A DNA stretch of 64,000 nucleotides from Dactylorhiza incarnata (GCA_033032865.1 JAWHQI010000509.1:558001-622000); one strand, 5' to 3'. Counted from the stretch's first letter, positions 31,583 to 44,337 are shown. Notes: generated by a model not told the origin, from the sequence alone. Made by a program: numbers and translations.

Positions 31583-34500
31583 CATCCTAGAAATATGAGG
31601 CAAGAAGACAAGAGTAAAATGAAGTGCCCTCACTGTGGGAAGAAAGGCCATGGGAAAGAGAAATGTTGGGATCTTCATCCTCATTTAATCCCTCCAGGAT
31701 GGATTCGGGGTTCTTATGGGAAATATGTGAGGCCTCCTACTGCTATGTATGACCACCTTGATAATTCTGGGTATCTTCAGGCAGATAACGAGAGGTTGAT
31801 TAGAGAACTCAAGGCTCTGAAAGCCAACTCTGCTTCTGCTGGTGATTTGGCAGGTACGGCCGCTCATGTTCGCTCTACTACTGTGTCCTCTAAAGAACTA
31901 TCCACCCCTTGGATTATTGACTCGGGGGCTTCCGATCACATGACCGGATCTTCTATGGGAGTCTCCTCTATTTTTCCTACCTCTGGCAGTGTGAAACTCG
32001 CTGATGGATCCTCGGCGTCTGTGACCGGTAAAGGGGTTATTCATCTTTCTCCCTCTGTCTCTCTCAAGTCTGTGATTATTGTTCCCTCATTTCCTACGAA
32101 TCTCTTGTCTGTTAGCAGTTTAACTAAACAACTTAACTGCTCTATCACATTTTTCTCCTCTCATTGTGTGTTTCAGGATCTGGCGAGTGGAAAGACGATT
32201 GGTGGTGGACATGAGTCGGGTGGAGTGTATGTCATGGACAACTGTCAGGCTCTTAGTTCTCATAAAATTACCCACCAGGATCAGTTGAGGCTGTGGCACA
32301 AGAGATTTGGGCATGCTCGTTTGAAGACCTTAAAAGCTATTTTTCCGCATTAGCTTAATGTTAAAACTGTTGCTTTTGATTGTCAGTCTTGTGAATTTTC
32401 AAAGCATTGTAGGACCAACTATACTCCTAGTTTGAGTCGAAGTTTGAAATGTTTTGATTTGATACATTCTGATGTCTGGACATCTCCTATTTGTTCTGTG
32501 AATGGTTTTCAATATTTTGTTTCTTTTATTGATGATCACTCACGCTTTACCTGGGTGTACCTCATGAAAAAGAAGGATGAAGTCTCAAAAATATTTCAGT
32601 TGTTCTATCATTATGTGCAGACTCAATTTGGAACTGGAATTAAAATTCTTAGGAGTGACAATGGAGGCGAATATACGTGCAGTGACCTTCAGCTATTTCT
32701 GAGAGATCATGGGATTATTTTCCAATCTTCCTGTCCGGGGACTCCTCAACAGAATGGGGTTGCCGAAAGAAAGAATCGTCATATCTTGGAGATCACTCGA
32801 TGCTTGTTGCAAGAGATGTTTGTCCCTAAGGGACTATGGGATGAAGGAGTTCTCACTTCCGTCTATCTTATTAATAGGATGGCTACCGGTACTTTGGGAG
32901 GAAAGTACCCCCTACAGATTCTCTGCCCAAATATGCCTCTTTTCAACCTTCCTCCTAAGGTGTTTGGGTGCGTCGCATTTGTTCACATCGTGGGGCCCCA
33001 TAAGGACAAATTGGGGCCACAATCAGTAAAATGTGTTTTTGTGGGATATGCTGCCAACCAAAAGGGATATAAGTGTTATTCTCCTACTCTCCGAAGAAGG
33101 TTTATATCAAAAGATGTTACCTTTTTCGAGAACACTTCTTATTATTCCAATGAGGGCAAACTCATCACGTTTCAGAAGGAAAGCAAAGAAGAAAGTGACA
33201 TGTTGCCACCTTTTCCTGTTCTTGTTGATGTGACTGCTCCAGAAAGTGTTGATATTCCTGTTATAAAGGAAACCCCAACGAGTGATCTTCGAGTTTACAA
33301 AAGAAAAGGGGATCTTCAAGTATATCAAAGAAGGAAAAACATCAAGACTGGACAAGAATGTCACACTCATGCTCCACCACCTACCACCACTCCGCCAGAT
33401 CCAAGCTACGACACCACTTCAGAGATCCCTTCTGCTCTTCAAATTCAGAGTGGTCGTACTAGATATCCTATGGATAAGTATGTTGGGTATCACTCTATCT
33501 CTCACTCATTACAAGTATATCTTGCTTCTGTTTCCTCTATTCCTATTCCTAACAGTTTTTTAGAAGCTAGCTCAAATTCCCACTGGGTAAAGGCTATGGA
33601 GGAGGAGATGAACGCTCTCCAACGTCAAAAGACTTGGGAAATTGTTCCTATTCCTCATGGGCGCCATCTAGTCGGATGCAAATGGATTTATACTACTAAA
33701 TTTCTACAAGATGGAACTCTTGATAGGTACAAAGCGAGATTGGTAGCTAAAGGTTTTACTCAGGTTGATGGTGTAGACTTCCAAGAGACCTTTGCTCCAG
33801 TTGCTAAATTGAACTCAGTCAGAATTCTCCTATCTATTGCTGCTCATAAGTCTTGGACTCTACATCAACTCGATGTTAAAAATGCTTTCCTTCATGGTGA
33901 ATTGGAGGAAGAAATCTATATGACTCCACCTCCTGGTATGGATGTTCCTAAAGGACATGTGTGTCGCCTCAAGAAAGCTCTATATGGCCTCAAACAGTCT
34001 CCACGTGCCTGGTTTGCCAAGCTAAGTGATAAACTTGTTCATTTGAATTTCAATCGCTGTACTTCAGATCATTCTGCCTTTGTCTACAAAGGGGAGGAAT
34101 GCACTACTATTCTCGTAGTCTATGTGGATGATATCATTATTACAGGAACGGATGACCTCCACATTACTCGGGTTAAGGAGGAATTAGCGTCCGCTTTTGA
34201 AATAAAGGATTTGGGTCTCCTTCGGTACTTTCTTGGAATTGAGATTGCGCGTTCTGCCGGGAAGATTATGATCTCCCAGCGGAAATATGTCTTGGACCTT
34301 CTCAATGATGTTGGATATTTGGGAGTCAAACCTGTGGATAGTCCTGTGGACCCTAGTTATGACATTCATAAGGAGACCTCTCCAGATCTTGAGAGGAAGT
34401 CTGATTTTCAACGAATTGTGGGAAAATTGATTTATTTGACAATCACCAGACCTGATATCTCCTTCGCTGTTGGGTTGGTTAGTCAATTCATGCACAACCC

Positions 34501-35076
34501 TAAAGTTCATCACTATCAAGCTGTTATGCGGATTCTAAAGTATTTAAAAAAGGACCCTGGAAAAGGCATTATCTATCAAAATCATGGTCATCTTAAGGTC
34601 CACGGGTACTGTGATGCTGATTGGGCAGGCTCTTCCGTGGACAGAAGATCTACTAGTGGATATACCATCTTTGTTGGTGGCAACCTTATTTCCTGGAGAA
34701 GTAAAAAACAAAATGTTGTGGCTCGTTCCTCCACTGAAGCAGAGTACCGTGCCATTGATGTTACTGCGTGTGAACTGGTTTGGGTTAAATCTATCTTGGG
34801 GGAAATGGGATTTCCTGTCATTGAGGCTATGCAACTCCATTGTATAATCAAGCTGCAATTCATATATCTAACAATCCTGTCTTTCACGAGAGAACAAAGC
34901 ATATTGAAATTGATTGTCATTTTGTGCGGGACAAAATTCAGGATCAAACTGTTACTATGGTGTTTGTGCCCTCTGAAGATCAACTGGCTGAAATGCTCAC
35001 TAAAGCGGTCTCTGGCAAATCCCTTCATTCTTACTCCCTTAAGCTCGGAATGCTGGATGCTTATGGGTTAGCTTGA
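31583..35076 (+). pseudogene. copia pol (protease, integrase, RT, RNase H) with one stop and one frameshift
   Basis: In frame with gag. Zinc knuckle CPHCGKKGHGKEKC; protease WIIDSGASDHMTG near 31910; TAG at 32351-32353 before the integrase zinc-binding part. An 879-residue frame follows from 32432. Its integrase core has ILRSDNGGEYTC and QQNGVAERKNRHI. RT has KWIYTTKFLQDGTL, LKQSPRAWF and the catalytic YVDDIII near 34120. RNase H has GYCDADWAG and ARSSTEAEYRA. A 1-nt deletion near 34843 moves the end into another frame ([19 protein letters not shown] to DAYGLA). The final TGA (35074-35076) touches the polypurine tract. Confidence 0.93.
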
Positions 35077-35099
35077 GGGGGGGGGGGGGGGGGGGGGGG
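35077..35099 (+). other. Polypurine tract of 23 consecutive G
   Basis: Twenty-three G residues between the pol stop and the 3' LTR, in place of the usual GAGGGGGAG-type tract. Related elements in this window have five to six G. This primes plus-strand DNA synthesis. Such a run may also be a sequencing or assembly artefact. Confidence 0.85.
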
Positions 35100-35274
35100 T
35101 GTTAAATGTCAAGTAACCCCCTCACCGGGTGGTGAGGATAAGAGTGGCTAAGCCTAAGCCCGGTTTTTTCCCTGGGAGATATAGAGGACGGTCGAGGGCT
35201 GGAGAAAACAGATCGCGTGCGAGACGGACAAAACCCTAAGGTTCGTTTCTCGGTTTCTCCTCTTCGTCTTAACA
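35100..35274 (+). repeat. 3' LTR of copia 30160-35274
   Basis: One difference from the 5' LTR. Followed by CCTGT, the right target duplicate. Confidence 0.95.
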
Positions 35275-37085
35275 CCTGTTGCTAACCAAAACACAAGCAC
35301 ACAAAATCCAAATTTGGTTGTTGAACATACTTACCGAATTTTTCTCATTGAAACTCATACAAAAAAATAAGAATAACTTGAAGAGAATACAATGACTACG
35401 TATAACTTCAATAACATGACTTTTCCCTTCAATTGACGCAGGATATCCATAGTATTATTAGGTTATTGAACGCCCAAACGAGTCCCAATCAACCAAACAG
35501 GGAAAACTATCGCATTGACAATAAAATGCTGAGTGCAAGGGCACCACTTAATAACGAGCATATGCTACTGACAACAAATGGGAACAACTTAAGAAGATAT
35601 GATGCGTAACAAAGAGAATGGGAAGAGGTTACACGAAGAAGGAACTCTTACATTAAATAAAGGGACAGTCCCTCACCCATCACAAGATTGAATCCTCCCA
35701 ATGATATAACAGATAGATGATGGGGGTTATAGATAGCCTTCCCATGACACACTTTTATAAAGACTCCTAAGAGTATATTAAAATAAAAAAAGTATTACAT
35801 TAATTGTAGTTCTTAATTAAGAGATTAGTCGATCCATACATGCCCTTCTTGAATATACTTGTACATTAGTGGATGTTGATGTGTGATGGTGTATGTAACT
35901 ATATATCACCCTGGACAATCCACCAAGTCCCTAACGTCAAGTGATGGAAAATAAATTTGTAATACATCGTGGTAGTGGCGACAAAACGGTCGTGTTGAGT
36001 TTTCATGAGTCATCAAAATAGTAATTGCAAGTTGAACAAATTTTTAATAATTTGGCATAGAATCTAAACGACGATCAGTGGACGACATTTGAGCAGAATG
36101 CTACATCATTATATTTTCTGCTCTGACACGTCATCCTACTTCGGGCTCCAACTCTCCATGATGACGCCCCACCACAACAGGAAGGTTTATTCCATATAAG
36201 ACGAAGCTATTGTTGGGGAGGAAAATTAAGTACTTTTAGAACTTTTTAAGATTTTGTTACTAACACGTTAACTTCCATTGTTGAACTTAAAAGTATCCCA
36301 CCAATTCCCACAATATATAGAGCCTCTTTAGTTTCTGTCAACACTTTATGGCCTTCAACAACACCTTGTGATAGGTTTGACAGTGACCTCAGGAAACTCA
36401 AATGCCTTCTTCGAGCTAGATTTCGGCCATCGATGACATTCCTCCTCCACCCTGACCCTAGCACCACTCACATTCACTTCATCCTCGTTTCTTTTTCCAA
36501 CTCAGCTCTCCCTAAATCCACAACTATCCATGCTTGCCTAGTCCCACCACATCACCATCCTAATTTCCATTTCCTTTCACCCCCTAGTAAAATTGCAATC
36601 CTCTACTCCTTCCTCAAAACCTATCATAGCCTCACCCTCTATATCATCACTGCCCATGACCTTGCCTTATATCCCCATTCTAAACCACTAACCATTAGAC
36701 ACAGCCTATATCCCGATTCGGAAGCTCCCCCGACTTCCCCCATAACCTCAGTTTAACCCTAACCACTATTATAGACCATCCTCTTCTAGGTCCGCCTTCC
36801 CTCTACCTTCCCCTTCTCCCATACAAAATTGAGACAGTTATGCTTCCCAGACATACAAACGTCTCGTTGAGCGTTTTCTTTTTAAGTATCACACTTTGTA
36901 TTTTTCTTCTCATTTATAGCCCTAGTGTTGTTTCGTAATATTAGATATGTTTCCACACTTAAATATATAAGATAGTGGAGAGAGTCTTATAATTTTATGA
37001 TTGTGTCCTGAGTAGTCTCACTTGGAGATGAACTCTTTGGAAGAGCCAACCCTCAAGAGTAGGCGTGAGCACACCTTGCGATTGT
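35275..37085. other. No supported gene
   Basis: AT-rich to about 36400. Then a C-rich, plus-strand stretch (36430-36850) resembles the transcribed part of a gypsy LTR but has no defined ends. No CLPX exon was recognised here. Confidence 0.5.
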
Positions 37086-37089
37086 ATCC

Positions 37090-37830
37090 TAAAAACAAAA
37101 TTGTGAAACTCATTGTTCAGGTATCAACTTCGTGGGAGCAACTAAAGAAAATTTGTGAAGAAGAGGAATGAAAAAGAAATTGAGGGTACAATTCTTGCCC
37201 TTCAAATATACTCAATCTTTACACCGGCTCCATCAGAACCTTTGACAAGGAGGGAAATCTATTGATAAGTACACAGGATTTCTAACTACTTCAAAATGAT
37301 TTGATGGAGATAGAGGAGCAAGTGTTGCTAAATATTTTTGAGGATTGCGTTAGTCCATATAGGATGACCTCAATTTCTTCTCATTTTGAAGCATCTTTGA
37401 GGCTTAATGGTGAGCTTTCGCAGCAGAGAAACCATAGAGACAAAGGACAACTCAATTTTCGAAACCAGAGCAATGCCCTCGAGTAAGTCAATCTCAGAAG
37501 ACGATATTGAATGCTAGACGAGCTCCTACATTGAACTTAGCAAACCATCCTAAAGATATAAGGACAAAAAAAAGACTACATGGTAAGCGGTTTACTATTC
37601 ACTAGTACATATACAAAAAAATTGGCCACATTGTCATTTATTTTATAAATTCCAAAATTCGTCAAAGAAAGTTACTCCTAATAGACAATAATGTTGTGGT
37701 AGAAGAATACAAGGACATTTATGATGAGGATAGTGAAGAGGATGAACATGTATTGCTCAAAGATGTTGAAGAATTCCTAATTATGTTAATTTTGATATTA
37801 TTGAGGGAATTGAAAAAAAGGTGAGTCGAA
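37090..37830 (+). pseudogene. Ty3/gypsy gag remnant
   Basis: Plus-strand pieces in shifting frames match gag: KKKLRVQFLPFKYTQSLHR, a degraded GKSIDKYT segment, then ELSQQRNHRDKGQ. After about 37600 come HIVIYFINSKIRQRKLL and the acidic IYDEDSEEDEHVLL, the linker between Gag and protease in these elements. Many stops are present. No LTR is assigned. Confidence 0.65.
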
Positions 37831-37920
37831 AAATCATGTGAATGTGACTCTCTACACTCCAATGATCGGCATTGATTGACAAGAGAAGATTGTTGCATGA
37901 GACAAGATGCTGATTGTCGT

Positions 37921-38282
37921 AAATGACCCTTATTTATATGATGGTGGGTACTATGACAAATAGATGGTTGAATGAGGATGTGATAGAATTTGAATCATCT
38001 TATCGCGTTTTCAAGTGGAACTATTATGCAAACAAGTTTATCTTGACAGGTGCATAGCATGCATCTCCTTCTCTCTCACAACCTCCATCACCTATGAACG
38101 CAAATGACCCTTATTTATATGATGGTGGGTACTATGACAAATAGATGGTTGAATGAGGATGTGATAGAATTTGAATCATCTTATCGCGTTTTCAAGTGGA
38201 ACTATTATGCAAACAAGTTTAAATTGACAGGTGCATAGCATGCATCTCCTTCTCTCTCACAACCTCCATCACCTATGAACGC
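37921..38282. repeat. 181-bp tandem duplication
   Basis: 37921-38101 and 38102-38282 are almost identical; one visible difference is TTTATCTTGACAGG versus TTTAAATTGACAGG. No gene is recognised inside. Confidence 0.92.
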
Positions 38283-38344
38283 AAAGACAGAGAGATGTAA
38301 GTTAATAACCCAATAAAAATACAAGAAAATGAGATCATCATCAT

Positions 38345-38640
38345 TGATTAATAGTCATATCCCAACCATTTGGAGTCGGCTTTATGACTCCTCATATTTC
38401 ATTCGTTCATATCAAGTGTTGCTTGAGATGTTAAACAAAGACTGCACAAATCATCCTGAACAACTTTCATGCATGTTATATTTTAGGTCTACCTCTTCTC
38501 CTAATCAATCCTTCGATGCTACCTATATCTACTCGTCTAATTGTACATTTTTAAGCTTCGTTATACATGCCCAAACCACCTAAATTCGTTCTATTTTGAA
38601 GCAAGCATACGCTCATGGCGAATCTATTCTAGAAGGACAA
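38345..38640 (-). mobile_element. 5'-truncated RTE-type LINE 3' end
   Basis: The plus strand contains CCCAACCATTTGGAGTCGGC and GCCCAAACCACCTAAATTCG, hallmarks of plant RTE LINE 3' ends in inverse orientation. The minus strand encodes NEFRWFGHV, the end of the LINE reverse transcriptase ORF, near 38570-38600. Only the terminal 0.3 kb remains. Confidence 0.65.
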
Positions 38641-39227
38641 TAGCGAGTGCCTCGGAGACTGAATAATTCGACATTCATAAAGGAGAGACTCACTCATGTA
38701 TCATAATTATTGTTTTATCTTGTACTTTTTGGTCACTTTGTGGGGACTATAAATAGACTATGTAATACATCACCTCTCTTATCTTTGGAACATCTATGCT
38801 GAGAGCCTCGAGATGAATATTGCAAGAGATCCACTATGGTTTTCTCCGAACAATATTCTTTTCTCCTTTCTTGACGACACGCCCACACGGGTCTCTCCGA
38901 TAGAGGCTCTCTCGTTGATCTTCTAATACAACTACTCTTTCGATTAACTTTTAAAGATTTTCCATAATTATCTTAGCATTCTCATTTATGCCATTTAACT
39001 TAGATCTCAAAACTAAGATCCATACATTAGTAATTAATAATTTCAATTTTATATATTTTATTTTCAAGATCCATACATTAGTAACATCATCTCTACTAAA
39101 ATTTTCACATAATTCTAAATTTTAGTATCGGCAAAAAGCATACACCAAGATATCTTGGTCTGAATATCTTTTTAAGCACCTACATAATAATAGAGAACGA
39201 TATAGCGAGTTTACAAATATTTAATAG
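38641..39227. other. No supported gene
   Basis: A stretch at 38700-38960 (ATAAATAGACTATGTAAT, then GAGGCTCTCTCGTTGATC) looks like LTR leader sequence, but no boundaries were found. Confidence 0.45.
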
Positions 39228-39397
39228 TGTTGATAAATACAGATTCTTGTATATACTTTCTCAATAATTATTTACAAAGTACGAATACATATATATAGGA
39301 GGGAGAGAAAGAGAGGAGTCTCTTATACACGGTGTGGGACTGAAGTAAAGAAAATAAATGGGCCCAAATATGAGCCCTTACATGGACTTTTCTAACA
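39228..39397 (-). repeat. 3' LTR of copia 39228-44337
   Basis: TGTTGATAAATAC to TTTCTAACA, 170 bp. Confidence 0.93.
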
Positions 39398-39399
39398 CT

Positions 39400-42330
39400 C
39401 CTCCGCAAGCTGGAGCGTACAAGTTGTAGGCACCCAGTTTGGACAGGAACTGATAAAATAGGGTACTTGGTAGGGCCTTGGTGAGAATATCAGCAACTTG
39501 GTCAGTACCCGGAACATGCTTTAATTTTAACTTCTTCATTTGAACTGTCTCCCGGATGAAGTGACAGTCCACTTCAATGTGCTTCGTTCTTTCGTGGAAG
39601 ACCAGGTTCTTAGCTATGTGTATAGCGGCTTGACTGTCGCATAGTAAGATAGCTGGTGAGGGAAGTTTTATTCCTAGATCAGCGAGGAGACTTTCAAGCC
39701 ATGTGAGCTCAGAGACGACTGATGTCATCGATCGGTATTCTGCTTTAGCTGAAGATCGAGCAACCACAGCTTGTTTCTTACTGCGCCAGGTAACAAGGTG
39801 ATCTCCAAGGTACAAAATCCACTGGTAGACCGCCTATCATCCAGGAAACCAGCAAAATCTGCATTAGAGTGCGGAACCAAAGTTGGAATAGAGGATGAGG
39901 TTTTGTATACCATCCCTTGAACAGGGGTTGTTTTCAGATATCTCATGATGTGTTCGACGGCCTGTAGATGAGACATTTGAGGGGAATGCACAAACCGATT
40001 GACAACCCCAACTGCAAAAGATATATCTGGTCTCGTGACCGTTAGGTAAATCAATTTTCCAACAAGTCGTCGGTAGTATTCAGGATTTGAAAGAGGAAGA
40101 TCAACATCAGAGGCATGTGCACACAGCTTTTGATTGGCATCCATAGGAGTATTAATCGGCTTGCATCCAGAGTAGCCAGCATCCTGAAGAAGATCGAGAT
40201 GGTACTTCCGTTGAGAGAGGACAAATCCATCAGGACGTCTCGCGATCTCAAGACCAAAGAAGTATCGAAGGTTCACTAGATCTTTTGTTTGAAAAACGGA
40301 GCTAAGGTGTTGTTTGACCGTTTGTATTCCCTTTGAATCATCTCCAGTGATTAGGATGTCATCAACATATACCAACATAAGAACCGTTCCTGTTGTTCGA
40401 TGTCGAGTGAACAGAGAGAAGTTTGTCGAGCTTCGAGTAAAGCCAACTTCCCGAACAACCTCGCTGAACTTGTCAAACCATGCTCGAGGGGATTGTTTGA
40501 GACCATAGATTGACTTCTTAAGGTGACAAACTCGAGACTCCCCCATGGTCTTACACCCAGGAAGTTGTTGCATGTAGACTGTTTCTTGTAGGTCACAATT
40601 TAGAAAAGCATTTTTGATATCCAGTTGATGTAAGGGTCATTTGCGATGCACAACCACAGAGAGGACACGAACTTTGTTGAGCTTGGGCACAGGAGAGAAT
40701 GCCTCATAATCGAGACTTTGTTGTTGGGTAAAGCCCAAGCCACCAATCGAGCTTTCAGACGGTCAATTGTCCCATCAGGAGCATGCTTGATGACAAAAAC
40801 CCATTTACATCGAATAGGAGTTTGGTCTGGAGGGAGAGGGACCAGGTTCCATGTCTGGTTAGCCCAGAGGGCTGTCATCTCTTCTTCCATGGCTGCCCGC
40901 CAGACTGGATGTTGGAAAGCCTCCTACACAGAGTTAGGTATAGAAACAGAGGATACTGAAGTAACAAAGTTTGGAAGCTCTGAGGATAGGCGATGTAAGG
41001 ATAGATAGTTTGTCAGTGGATGAGCGGTGGAGGATGGTGCCGGATCAGCGGGGCGCAGAGTGTCAGAGGTCGTAGCCGACTGCATTGGGGCACCAGAGCG
41101 AGGAGGGTGACGTGTGTAGACACGGATAAGAGGTGGCTTGAGGAGAGCAGGAGCCGGTACCGGAAGGGGTAGTGGTAGAGGAGTGGTAACTGGAATGACA
41201 GGTCGTGTGAAGGATTGTGGGGGAAGGGGTGGGTTTGGGTTGGAGAAGAAAGGTTGATCTTCCCGAAAGGTAACATCCGCAGAAACGGTCACTTTGCGGG
41301 TAGCAGGAGAGTAGCAGACATACCTTTCTGAGTACGGGAATAGCCGACAAACATGTGTTTGGCTGCCCGAGGATCCAACTTGTCCGTGGACGTACCAAGA
41401 AGGTGAACGTAGCATGTACAACCAAATATGCGGAGTGTTAGAGAGAATGTCGGAGTGGAGGGAAAAAGGAGGTTGAATGGAGTAGCATTTTGGAGGACGG
41501 GGGGAGGCGGTTAATGAGATAACATGTCGTGGACAACACAAAGTTCCAATAGACTTTGGGCACTTGCATGTGAATCATGAGGGAGCGGGCAACATTGAGC
41601 AGATGTCTATTTTTACGTTCAGCAACACCATTTTGTTGGGGGGTATAGGCACACGACGTTTGGTGAATGATCCCAAATTCAGAGCAGAGATTAGCAAATT
41701 CATGGCTAGTGTATTCGCGAGCATTATCTGTCCGGAGAGTTTTTACATTTTCAAAAAACTGCGTGCGAATCTCAAGAACGAAAGCCCGAAATACACGGGG
41801 AAGCTCGGAGCGATCACGAAGTAAATACAACCATATTGTGCGAGAATAATCATCAATAAATGTGATAAAATAACGATAACCAGAGATACTAGTAACTTTG
41901 TACGAGCCTCAAATATCAGAATGCACTAAAACAAAGGGAGCAGAGCTCCGAGTATAATGAGAGGGAAACGAGGAACGATGTTGTTTTCCCAAAATACATG
42001 ATTCACATTTAAAAGCAGGAAGGCAGATATCTGGAAGAGCCTTCTGAAGGACCGGAAGAGGGGCATGCCCAAGACGCTGATGCTACTCAACGGAGGAGAC
42101 TAAGGAGAGGATGGTAGGAGAAACATCAAGAAGGTAGAACCCGTTTTGCAGTCGTCCCTTACCAATGATACTCTGCATCCGTCGATCCTGCATCAGAAAA
42201 GAAGAAGAGGTGAATGTTACTGAGCAATCCAAATCAGCAGTGAGGCGACTGACGGAAAGTAAATTAAACGGGGAGCCCAGGACATAAAGAGCCGAGCGGA
42301 GAGAGAGGAATTGAGGAGGATATCAGCAGA
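39400..42330 (-). pseudogene. copia pol: integrase, RT, RNase H in five frames
   Basis: Right to left. The integrase core at 41438-41830 reads LRTDNAREYTS and PQQNGVAERKNRHLLN. The integrase tail and linker are at 40924-41541. RT start is at 40600-40890 (RCKWVFVIKHAPDGTIDRLK). RT at 39725-40573 has LKQSPRAWF, LVYVDDILITGD with intact catalytic Asps, then RLVGKLIYLTVTRPDISFAV. RNase H at 39378-39815 has ARSSAKAEYRSM and CDSQAAIHIAKN. Each piece is long and well conserved, but at least four frameshifts separate them. Confidence 0.92.
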
Positions 42331-43460
42331 GCCGGAGACAGGAACGGTGTCGCCATTGGCCACTGTGACACTTAGGATGTGGAGAATCCAAGTATTGAGG
42401 TGGCTTTAGCGAGGTGATATGGTGAGTCGCACCTGAATCCACTATCCAGCGTGGATTAGTGGAGAGACAAGCGATACCTTCATTGGAGATGGAGGCAGCG
42501 GAGGCAGGCGGGCGACTGAGCATGTCGTGGAGTTGCTGGAGCTGGAGGCAGACTTCTTCAATATCAGCACGAGTGGCAGAAGGACTGTCGGCAGCAACAA
42601 AAGCAATGGGACGAGGAGGAAGACCATGTTTGCGGTAGCAAGTCGCCTCGAGGTGTCCATCCCTATCACAGAAGGAACACTTAGGACATGGCCGGCCACC
42701 GCAACCCCTTCCCCGAGCCCCTGAACGTCCTCCACGGGTAGGAGGGAGAGATAGTAATGGCGCTGAAGATTGCTGAAGGAGGGCCGATGAGGGAGGTCCA
42801 GTAGTATCAGGAGGTGGTGATACCTTTAGCAGCATGGAGCACACATCAGAGAGTGAGGGAGTAGCAGCAGACGAGAGGATCTGAGCTCGAATGCTCTGAA
42901 GATGAGGCGGGACACGAACCATCATCATGACAATACAAACTGATTCCTTCTGAGCACATTGGGCAGCGAGATCCGTAGTAACGGGCTGATGTCGAATCCA
43001 GGCTTCAGACAATGTCTTAGTCTGGGCAACAAATGAGGTTAAGTCGGCAGCACCACCAGTGTCAAGAGTCTGAAGATCTGTAATGATGTCATATAGGTGC
43101 TGGAAACTGTCCTTGCCGGAGTAGAGAGAATGGAGCTCATCCCACATTGCCTTGGTCGTCTCGTGATACCTGGTCATGCGGTAGGGTTCTCCATCAAGGG
43201 AGTTGAGAGGCCAAGTCTGAACACGGCCATCGTCCCGTAGCCAGTCGTTCGTAGGTGCAGAAGGAGGATCCTTAGTGAGATGATGCAAAAGTCCCTTAGA
43301 TTGAAGTACCCTTCTAACAGAATGCACGCATTCAACAAAATTCTTTTTCCCCGTAAGGGAGATGGTGGTGATCCTCAACTCATCACGCACCTCAGGAGCG
43401 GGAACCATGCGGACTGTAGGAGTAGATACAGGCCGCTCTGAAGACTCCATCGAAGATCCC
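42323..43460 (-). pseudogene. copia gag with zinc knuckle and start of protease
   Basis: A 404-residue frame on the minus strand; the natural start is probably the Met of MGSSMESSERP near 43462. The capsid part contains ITTISLTGKKNFVEC and LHSLYSGKDSFQHLYDI. The zinc knuckle reads CSFCDRDGHLEATC, after an RGGRSGARGRGCGG basic patch. The protease motif WIVDSGATHHIT follows, then the frame is lost at about 42330. Confidence 0.9.
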
Positions 43461-43554
43461 ATGGAGTCACAACGGTTAGTGAGGCGACTACACAACATCA
43501 AGGAGACCGCAGCTAGCAGAAGCGAGCAGGGCAGCAAGCAGGAACTATTGCTCG

Positions 43555-43985
43555 GCAGACCGCTGGGAGGAGGCTGCCGGGAGGAGGCCGCAGGGAGGAG
43601 GCCGCACGGAGGAGGTCACTGGGAGGAGGTCGCTGGGAGGAGGCTGCTGGGAGGAGGCCGACGGGAGGAGTCCGCTGGGAGGAGATCGCTGGAGTGGCAG
43701 ACCGCTGGGAGGAGGCCGCACGATCACAGGGAGCTCGGCACGATCTCAGGGAGCTCGGCACGATCTCAGGGAGCTCGGCACGATCTCAGGGAGCTCGGCA
43801 GGCCGCTGGGAGGAGGCCGACGGGAGGAGGCCGCTGGAGTGGCAGACCACTGGGAGGAGGCCGCACGATCTCAGGGAGCTCGACACGATCTCAGGGAGCT
43901 CGACAGACCGCTTGGGAGGAGGCCGCTGGACCGCAGGGAGCTCGGCAGACCGTTGGCGGGGAGGTCGCTGGAGAGGAGGGGTGGG
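43555..43985 (-). repeat. GC-rich tandem repeats in the copia leader
   Basis: Two repeat types. GCTGGGAGGAGGCC-like units of about 15 bp recur through 43555-43720 and again later. A 20-bp unit CACGATCTCAGGGAGCTCGG occurs four times at 43729-43800 and again at 43864-43905. They lie between primer-binding site and gag. The Pro/Ser/Arg-rich frames across them are not genes. Confidence 0.9.
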
Positions 43986-44168
43986 GCCCACTTGTCAGGG
44001 GGGGAACTATAAAAGAAGGAGAGGAGATTGAGGAGATGTGGAATCCACGAGAGAGAGAAGCAGGAAGCGGTCAGAAAAGAGGAGACCGATGGTGAGCTGC
44101 GGTTAGAGGGAAGACCGCGCGTGAAAGAGAGGGCAAACCGCAGGTCCGGACCGCTAGCTCTGATACCA

Positions 44169-44337
44169 TGTTGATAAATACAGAACCTTGCATATACTTT
44201 CTCAATAATTAATTACAAAGTATGAATACATATATATAGGAGGGAGAGAAAGAGATGAGTCCCTTATACATGGTGTGGACTAAAGTAAAGAAAATAAATG
44301 GGCCCCAATATGGGCCCTTACATGGACTTTTCTAACA
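44169..44337 (-). repeat. 5' LTR of copia 39228-44337
   Basis: 169 bp, directly after the primer-site complement and followed by target duplicate AATAG. Confidence 0.93.

Larger units (their letters stand above)
30160..35274 (+). mobile_element. Young copia retrotransposon, nearly identical LTRs, defective coding
   Basis: LTRs 30160-30334 and 35100-35274 (175 bp each) differ at one position by eye (GGAGGAAAC versus GGAGAAAAC). Flanks CCCGT and CCTGT are a target duplication with one change. A perfect primer site TGGTATCAGAG follows the 5' LTR. Gag, protease, integrase, RT and RNase H are readable on the plus strand, interrupted by two stops and one frameshift. It lies opposite to CLPX. Confidence 0.95.
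39228..44337 (-). mobile_element. Complete copia retrotransposon, moderately decayed
   Basis: LTRs 39228-39397 and 44169-44337 are flanked by a perfect AATAG target duplication (39223-39227, 44338-44342). The primer-site complement GCTCTGATACCA is at 44157-44168. The purine tract (minus strand GCGGAGGAG) lies beside the left LTR. The LTRs differ at about 11 of 170 sites plus one indel by eye. The minus-strand order is gag-protease, integrase, RT, RNase H. It is a different family from the 17239 and 30160 pair. Confidence 0.95.

Noticed and set aside
43362..44095. Frames of 80-216 residues rich in Arg, Gly and Pro
   Set aside because: Antisense or leader translations of GC-rich tandem repeats in the copia at 39228-44337.
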